Shown one piece after another: positions 55,961 through 64,000 of a DNA stretch of 64,000 nt. The DNA comes from Scatophagus argus. Its lineage: Eukaryota; Chordata; Actinopteri; Scatophagidae. Made by a program: the position numbers and the translations under genes. The stretch lies in contig NC_058499.1 in NCBI RefSeq assembly GCF_020382885.2, positions 15,237,872 through 15,301,871 on the forward strand, read 5' to 3'. Every line of letters starts with the position of its first letter. Positions within the stretch are counted from its first letter, which is position 1. The notes beneath the pieces are model-generated. The model worked only from the letters and a program-made list of their open reading frames with translations, did not search any database and was not told the DNA's origin.

Positions 55961-58100
55961 GTGGCAGTGTTATCTCTTCCTCATTCAAGTCATGTCACGG
56001 GCCAGACACCATTGTCAGGAGAGGCTTTCATCGGCTGACTTCAGATGTGCCTGTCATCCAGTCCAATTATACAGAGAGAAATAGGTATTGTTACACTCTG
56101 GGGATTGATTCAAGACAAAATAGAAAAGTGAAGATAAGACTACACAGTCATCCACGGCCATGCGCCACTCGCTTAGAGTCACACACTCTGTTGCTCGCAC
56201 ACACAGATTTGAAATCACATGGACGAGCAACTTCAATATCTCAGCGATAACAAATCCTTACAAGGTAACACAGCCTCACTTCTGCCTACAGTGGGAAGTG
56301 TCTGGCAGGTGAGTTACAGTAATTTGAAATAGTGAGGGATTGAGGGTTACACCTCCACCTCTGCCTCACTGTCAGGGTGATAGACTGGCTTTTTATGGAG
56401 ATAACTCCAGGCTGATGGAGCCGCAGAGCAATTCTGGCCTTAAGACAACTTCAACCTGCTGCTGAGAACGGCTCAGAGCCACTCAAGCATCAGCTAGCAC
56501 CGCCGACGTGAACAGCCTTGTTTCCCCACTTTCTGCATTTACCTTGCTGCTCTTTTGGCTCTTCTCTCACTCTTACAAAATCTGAAAAAATGTCAAGAAC
56601 CACCACTTACCTCTAACCACTCATGGGAAACAGCTCCAATTTATTTAATACCACCCTGCCATCACACTCAGATCATGTTCCACTGCCATGTTAGTCACTG
56701 TTAGGCATTCAGAAGCTGTAGGGAGCAGATACGGCACTTAAAACCGTTGAGATATGTGTGAACACTCTGAGCTCCTTTTAAAAGTTTGCAGGTGCTCTTT
56801 CAGGCCTTGTTTTAAATGTGCCATATTATCGAGATGGTAAATAATTAAGAGGGGAAGCAAAAGTTCAGCCTTTCTCGGAGGCTCCATTTACCTCATCCGT
56901 CATTTCATTAAGTTTGTCAGGTGTATCCTTGTTTATACACAAGAGTTGTGACAGCTCAAGATGGCAGACGTCTCAGTTTAGACAATCCCCTTATGTGTAG
57001 TCAACCCTGAGTCTCAGCTGAGCCTCCAGTGTCCTTGCTCCTGATACTGATTTACTGATGTGGAACGCAGTTGGCTAAGATGCTGGAGGGCATGGGGAGA
57101 AGGGATTTGCTTCTCACCAAAGTCTTTTCTCTGCACCGATTTCAGCTGGGCCATGAGAGAAAATGTAAACTCATATATGCACTTTCAAATGGGCATGCAC
57201 ACAACAAACACATCTGTTTTCCTGCCATCAATCTCCTAAATCCACCTAGGTTGTTGTGAAAGTGATAAATTCAGCCATTTAATATCCATAATTAATAATT
57301 CATTATACACAGTGCGCCACAGATTTAGATTAGGTACTATTTTATCTCGCTAATAGTTGTACCCTTGAAGGTCGTTCTGAATATTTTTCATTATTGCCTC
57401 CTGAGCTTACATTCAATGCAGCCATGCAATAACTTGCAGATAAAGAGGCTGAATGACACTATTGGATAGAAAATGAAAGATCTTGAATAGACTTGTGTTT
57501 CCGTTTACATGTTTCTCTAGTTAAGTAATCTGTCAGGATTGGATATTGCTGTATGGTTTCAGTTACCAACGGTGGCCTCAACGACCTCCCCACAATTGAT
57601 GAAAATCTGAGTTTCAGCCATAGAAATATTACAAAGATGTTTCAGTGTGTGAGAAACACATTAGGCTACAGAAAGACTTTGAACTGGTAAAGAAGAGACA
57701 AAATTCAATATTGGCATTCAGTGTAATATATATGTATGTATTATCAGTATTTGTGTATTAAAGGTTGTCTTTTCTTCAACAGTATTTTTAAACTTGAACA
57801 GTTTTTCCGAATATGTCACACGTCACAGTGTTTAATCAATTAAAAACTCTCACAAAAACAATATCCCAAGGAACGAGCTCAGAATTAGCACACTCTACTG
57901 TTGATATCACAGTTTAAGTAACAACAGTTTTATTTTTGGCAAGCTGTTGCAGAGCCATTAGTCAAAAAGTTAAACAACTTACTGCTGACGGCCAATGAAA
58001 AGTGAACAGAGGAGGTTTTCCCTGATGCACAAAACTCGCTTTTTTTTCTTTTCTCTTTTTGTAGTGAATAAATGTAAGTGAACCAAGTTATCTCAGTGTC

Positions 58101-58133
58101 ACCCCCCCCTTCCTCCCTCCCTCCCTCCCTCCC
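58101..58133. repeat. (CCCT)n tetranucleotide tract
   Basis: A C-rich run followed by about six TCCC units. Confidence 0.9.
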
Positions 58134-58530
58134 TATGCCTGTCTTCCTCCTCTCTGTGTGTCTCTGAAATACACACATACTCTCTCACACAAAGGAGGGA
58201 AAGTGTCACTATGGAAACAAGGAGGCGAGGTTTCTAAAAGCTACCTCTTGAGGCGAGAGTTAAGACAACAAAAACGAGTCCACAGTGTGAGTGGCAGTAA
58301 AGCAGCAATATACGCAGCATCCATACTGCTGCCTCCTGTTCTGTGGCCGTGGACGTCATGATCAGGCCACTTTGCCAGGTCTTTACCTCGCTGCTTTGTG
58401 CTTTTACCTGACTGTGTACATCTGTGTTTGTGTGCAGACGTGTATGTGCATTTCAATATACCCCGTGGCATTTGTGTTTAAGGATTGAGGCCAGAGTTGT
58501 GCAGTTAAATGCATGTGACTCTTTGGACAA

Positions 58531-58553
58531 CTGTGTGTGTGTGTGTGTGTGTG
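58531..58553. repeat. (GT)n microsatellite
   Basis: About 11 GT units. Confidence 0.95.
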
Positions 58554-59510
58554 GCACTCTGGGTGTAATATGCACCACACATTTCTTTAATAGGGCTAAT
58601 CCATTTTAATCCCACCTGCCACTGTTACCTTACAATGATGAATGTAAGCCTAAATGAGTTGAGACGCAGAGAAATGCCCGCGGGAGACAGAAGAGGAGGC
58701 TGGGAGGTAGATGTAAGTCTCTATATGTGTGTGTGTTTTGTTTGCCGGTGTGTACACTTGTGCGTGCATGTGTGTGTGTGTGCACATGCAACCCTAACCC
58801 GTGCGTGTGTATTTGTGAAGGTTTCTGCAGTGGCTGAAACAGGTTTTTCCTCCCTGCTCTGTTCAAGGCTATTTTCTGTGGGTCTGCAGGGTCACTGCTG
58901 TCCTTAGTGATGTCTCCTTCAGCTGTAATCAGCACCATGGACAGCAACACCGATCTCCACCACCGTAGGCACCGCAGCAGGCATCTATCTCAATAGACTC
59001 AAAGAGGCTGCCTCTGCTTAGCTCCTTTCCCTTTTCATTCCTACTGATCTAAAAGAATTGGATAGGTGTACACTGGCTGCCCATTAGGCTTCAGTCTTGA
59101 TGTACTCCTCCAATCCTTGATCTTTAACAGGGATGGAAAGGAGATGCTGGGTGAAGAGGGGAAGCTAATTGTGAAAGACCTTCAGGCAACCACATCTATT
59201 AATAAACGGTCTAATGTAAAACCTCTCGTGGATAAGTTTCTTCTAGGATGAAAGATTCACACACTTGATTATGAGGAGTAAAATACAAGTCCAGGCTGCT
59301 GTGAATAGTAGAGTCGCAGTTACAACACTTGTCGCTGTGTACAGGGATATAGTTTTAGTGGCCAGTGTCTCTGAATTGAAAAATAGTAGCAATTTGAGGA
59401 AGCACATGAAAGAAAGAATAAGACAAGGAAGGATGAAAAAAAGAGGAGCAGGGGAGGGAGAGATAGGAGGAGTATAGTACTGTACGGAGTGAGTGAGTGG
59501 CTAAGTTAGG

Positions 59511-59574
59511 GAGAGAGAGAGAGAGAGAGAGAGATAGGGAGAGCAAGACACACACACAGAGAGAGAGAGAGAGG
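59511..59574. repeat. (GA)n tract interrupted by CA
   Basis: GA units, then ACACACAC, then GA units; all-purine segments on the plus strand. Confidence 0.9.
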
Positions 59575-59711
59575 GTGCAGATAGCGGGAGGGGAAAACCT
59601 CCTCTCTGAAAGGGATGATGTCAGTCTCTGCAGCCGAGCCCCGGTCCCCGACTCGACATGGTGAAGACTCTCTCCTCCAGAAACAGGCTGGCAGGCACAA
59701 CCACATCCACG

Positions 59712-59716
<5 letters not shown>

Positions 59717-59763
<47 letters not shown>

Positions 59764-59803
59764 GAGAGAGAGAGAGAGGGGGAGAGAGGAAGAGAGAGAG
59801 ACA
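59717..59803. repeat. Long (GA)n tract
   Basis: About 22 uninterrupted GA units followed by imperfect GGGAGA/GAGAGG units. An 87-bp purine run on one strand. Confidence 0.95.
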
Positions 59804-62800
59804 AACAGATGGGAGAAGCAGGGAGAGCCTGGTGAATGAAATCCTGCAGGTACGTATGCCACGTTATCATCCATCTCTGAGTTCATTCATTAGTGGCTTT
59901 TGTTGCGTGCTGCCTGCCATTACATTTTAAATTGCTGCCAGCATCTCATTTTGTTCAAAGTAATTATCATGTTTTTGGAATGTGTCACAGCAAACCTCAG
60001 GTGTGTGTGTGTGCGCGTGTGCGTTTCTATGTCTCAGCGTGTTGGCGTAAATTTGTGCGGGTGTGTGCATTTTAACCAGGGTGTGGAAGGAGAGTGCTCA
60101 CTGTAAACGAGGGCTTGCACACACAGACACACACACTCGCACATACACACACACAAGTGGAAAGTTTTTAATGAAGAGGAAACTGCTGTATTGAGTCCTC
60201 TGGGGAGGAACACAACATCAATTATTCAAATCCAAATCAGATGTGGGGACCCTAGAGCAGAGGGCATGACAGGGATTTGAGATTAGAGTGTAGGGATTTT
60301 GTGTGAAGACAACCTATCCACATGGGAGAGAAAGCTTCTTTGTCTGTTGCGTCATTGTTATAGAACTCTTCCGATGTCTGCATAAGAGATTTGCCAGGTT
60401 AAAGCAATGTCTTCTGGGATACTGGTGGTCAGACAGGTGGCTTAGCTGTAGTGAGTCATCCTGTAACATCTGTACTTCACACCTCCGTCTCTCACGTTAG
60501 ACTACAGGTTTGCTTATGCACAAGGGATAATAATGTCATTGTCAATCCCAGTATTTCGCTGCCACACAAGTTTAGCCAATATATAGGATGTTTTCTGCAT
60601 TATAGGAGAAAAACAGGTGTTCTGTTGCTGGGATTAGTAGTAAATGTTACAGACGGCCAGTCGACGGCACATGCAGGGTCACATTCAATAGGCAACAACA
60701 AGAGATGTCATTGACAAAGGGTAAAATGTATTTTTCTACTGGAGAATCCTGTGCAGCTGAGACTTGTGTGTATTTGTGTGTATGAGTGTCCTTTCTTTTC
60801 TCTGACTAGTGACCTCACAGGCGACAAAGAAAAAAAAGCAAGAAAAAAAAAAGCGCAGGTCACAGAAATATTTCAGCGGCAGCCATCCATTTACACGCTC
60901 AGGCTGTTGGCATGCCACTCAATTAGTCACAGCGTGGATTACACTGCACGAGGGGCTGGGGGAGAGAATCACGCTGGAAATCCAATTTGTGCCACATCAA
61001 ATGTCAGGGTAGATCCTTCAGATGTTCTGTGATAACAACAGAGACAGCGGGAGGAGAAGCTGAGGGAGAGAATTAGTGGAGGTGGAGGAGGGGAGAGAAA
61101 GAAGGTTAGTGGAGATGTAATAAGGAGGGGGGCAGAGAGAGAGAAGCTCAAAGGTACAAGAGGCATCCCTACTAGCCAGCAGGTCCATCTTTGTAGTCCA
61201 CGTAAAGGGTCATTTGTACTGTCTATGTGCAGAATGGGAAATTCCGTCTCTCACGTGTGTGACCGCAGTTTGGTCGATTTCAAAATGTCAAAGCAGGAAG
61301 TGCAATTTGTCACCAAGACTTCAGGATTTTTTATAATCGTCTTTTGTTAGCTGATTTTCTCTGTTGTCTGCCATTAAAATAAAGGATTTCACTCCAAAAG
61401 CATAGAGAAGTGGGCCAAATGTGCACGAAGGCGGTAAAACCAAATTTATTTTGTGGAACTCATGTATAATTAGAATATTATACTACCAACCAATCCAGCT
61501 AGCAAACTAACCATGAAGTGTATGTAATATACTTTGAAATCAGAGTCATCTGCGAGGCCAACCATTCTGAAGACACCTGCTGTTGGGTGTAATGTTCCAG
61601 TCACGGCGGACACACGCCAACAGGCTTTCGTTTGTTTGCATAGCCCCTGCAGGGCAACCCCATTTATTCCTGTAAACCTGGAACATCAAACAGGTACTTT
61701 TTGGTATTATGTACAGGCTGTTCCCTCCGCTGACTGCAGTGACAAATGGTTGAGTAGATAAAGGCTCCATTGGCAGTAAGAGACCACAACATCCTGCTGA
61801 TAGGCCATTAATTAGGAAATCCAAAGCGTGCTCGACTTTAATGTTTCGTCTTCCACGTAATTTTCTCCTCACCACGATTTATTTTTACCTGCTCATTTGC
61901 TCAGTAATTCATTTTGATGTTACTACTGCCCCAGTTCCTTTGACTCCTATTTCAGGTGCCAGTGTTGTGGGAGTGTAGTTTCCCTGCGTCGTTTTCTTAC
62001 AACTCTCCCATTTGAGGATGTGAAGGGGGTAGGCAGTGTTTTGATTGTTGTCGGGCAAAATTGTTTTGATGTCTTGATTTCAAAGATTTCTTTGTTCACA
62101 CCAGGGGAACGTGTTTATGTTGAATTATTCATATGCATTCTCACTGTCTAACACAAATGATTTCAGATATCATCCCAGTGGAAATTCAGCACGACCCCAC
62201 CCCCCACCCCCCACTCCCCCCCGTGTGTGCAGAGAGGGATGCTCAGTCATTCCTTCCTTCCCCTTTATGCGACAAATACCTCCCCATCCTTCTATCTATT
62301 TATCTCTGTCCGTGATGGCTGAAACCCTACATTCCCAACAGAGGTGACCTGAGTGGCCCCTCAGCCTGTGTGTCATTATCGCTGACCGGTGGCCCATCTC
62401 TATCTGCCTCTGATCTCTCGACCTCCCTGAGAGGCAGCCAACAACATGCACCACAGCGAGGGAGGAGGGAGCAAAGGGCGAGGGGAGAGGGGAGATGGAA
62501 AGGGAGACAAAACAAGGGAGAAGGATGGATGTAAAGTTGAGAGGGAAGAGGTAAGGACGGAAGAAGAAAAACAGAGAAATGGGTCGAGGTGAACAACTAG
62601 GGAAGGAAGACGAAAGGGGAAAAAAGCAGGTGGCTGACTGAGATAAAAGGTGAAAGAAGAAAATGGGGAGAGGGGGTGAGTCACCAACTTAGAAATTGAT
62701 TTAGAAGAGAAAAGCAGGAGAAAAAAGAAAAGGAGTATGAGAATGAGGGTGGCAGTAGAGGAAAATAGAGGGAGGGGAAAAAAGTTGGAGATCAGATGAG

Positions 62801-64000
62801 ACATGCAGGGAGACTCAGAAATGGAGTGAGAGGGAGAGGGATGCTATTTCAAGACCATACTTACTGATAATGTCACTCTACTTCAAAGTGCAAAGCGTTC
62901 CTGTCATGCTCCTACGTGACTGTGCCTCTGGAGAATTTCCTCATAGATCAGATGATAAAAAGATTCCTGACAGAAGTGTGCATGGGGCTCCAACTCACTC
63001 ACTGTGTGACACATTTTTAACTGTGGCAAAACACACTGAGATCTCTGCTTTCATTTTGTCTTAATCACTGCACAGCTGCTGTCCGGGGGACCCGGAGGAG
63101 TTTCATTCAGGTGCAGCAAGACCACGCACACCGAGAGGATAAGGTAAAATGGAACATTGGTCATCATTTTCGTAATAAATTACTGGAACAAATCAACACA
63201 GTCCAGAAGGAAAACAGATCAGCATCAGCAACATTTAACCATCAACATTTAAAATACTCATCAAAGCACATGTTCCCGTTATTTGGCTTATACTATTGTT
63301 CAGTTTGACATGGTAATCACAGACGTTTCATTTACATGTCTTGATGACTCAGATGTCTTTGAGGTCATCAGTTATGTGGCCTTCAGGCGCCAGACTCACT
63401 GGATTCCTGGCTGGCCAAGATTCCTACAGTGTAATGAATTTAAACTCAGCTTGGAAAATGAATCATACATTCTCTGCCTTACTGAGCATTTAACTGCATT
63501 TAATTTAGTAATATTTGAATAATGACATTGTTTAGTCACAGTAGTCATTTTGGGTATTGTTGGTTTCTCAATTAACTACAGCACATATTCTACTGTAAGA
63601 TCAAACTTCTTAATATTTTTTAGTTTTTTATAGGATGGATTCTATTGTGTGTTTAAACTAGACACATTGAAATTCTCATGAAGGGTTTTTTGATTAATGT
63701 TGATACTATTGGCATCCATTAATAGCAGGACCCACACACACATGCACAATAACAACACCAACAACAGATGGCCACCCATCTTCCCACTCTGACTCTTTTC
63801 ATTTGGTTTGTGCTTTGTGAATCTACAAATGCAAGGGCATTCAATACTCTCCTGTGGTTTAAATAAAAAGAAGGCATTCAACTAAAATCACAAAACATTT
63901 TAATGCTAAGTGAAACACTTTGATATTCCCTGTTGACTCCCACAATGCAGCAGCAGACATTTAATAGTGTGTCATATGACAAGAACATGAAGTGTTTCAG

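Larger units (their letters stand above)
48632..64000. other. Gene-poor downstream region
   Basis: No exon with recognisable family similarity. It has many purine/pyrimidine and CA/GT microsatellites (listed separately), a SOX-type AACAATGG at 50711-50718, and long moderately GC-rich unique stretches (50.7-51.5, 56.2-57.2, 60.8-61.2 kb) that could be regulatory. Weak candidate exons end at 59849 and span 63076-63143. The open frames are short or are repeats read through. Confidence 0.5.

Noticed and set aside
58790-58801. AACCCTAACCC, an interstitial telomere-like sequence
   Set aside because: Only about one and a half repeat units, expected by chance.
59355-59886. Long minus-strand frames of Leu/Ser repeats
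   Set aside because: They are (GA)n microsatellites read on the opposite strand, not a protein.

Overview
The window is vertebrate nuclear DNA, almost certainly from a ray-finned (teleost) fish. The genes have many short coding exons with canonical GT..AG junctions. The four recognisable proteins are vertebrate-specific families. The repeats are typical of fish: a tRNA-derived SINE with a V-type core, LINE 3' tails, a hAT-type MITE and long CA/GA microsatellites. Genes were recognised by reading the conceptual proteins against remembered family sequences; no database search was possible.

Layout. 2.2-8.3 kb: sspn (sarcospan), minus strand, three coding exons. 8.3-10.0 kb: shared head-to-head upstream region with two CACGTG E-boxes. 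10.0-13.7 kb: bhlhe41 (DEC2), plus strand, five coding exons and a long 3' UTR. 14.7-22.2 kb: rassf8, minus strand, five coding exons, convergent with bhlhe41. 22.2-31.0 kb: the divergent rassf8/kras upstream region, with a duplicated 79-bp hairpin-bearing block, two LINE tails and a TATA/MEF2-like candidate promoter. 31.0-42.6 kb: kras, plus strand, with a noncoding first exon, three shared coding exons and the two alternative terminal exons 4A and 4B; it carries a SINE and a MITE in its introns. 43.1-48.6 kb: a cluster of transposable elements (a hAT MITE with target-site duplication, a long inverted repeat, and a decayed transposon with remnants of a multi-exon gene on the minus strand). 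48.6-64 kb: no confidently identified gene; microsatellite-rich, with two weak candidate exons.

The order and relative orientation sspn(-) bhlhe41(+) rassf8(-) kras(+) is the mirror image of human 12p12.1 (KRAS -, RASSF8 +, BHLHE41 -, SSPN +), so this is a conserved vertebrate synteny block, strongly compacted here. The genes do not form one pathway. sspn encodes a dystrophin-complex membrane protein, bhlhe41 a clock-linked repressor, rassf8 a Ras-association junctional scaffold, and kras the small GTPase. A functional rassf8-kras link can only be suggested from the RA domain and the adjacency.

No prokaryotic features, CRISPR array, rRNA or tRNA gene were seen. The less ordinary items are the 18-bp perfect hairpin in kras intron 1, the 79-bp duplicated hairpin block upstream of rassf8, the fold-back structures in the transposon cluster, a MITE directly upstream of kras exon 4A, and a TATA/MEF2-type promoter candidate between rassf8 and kras.
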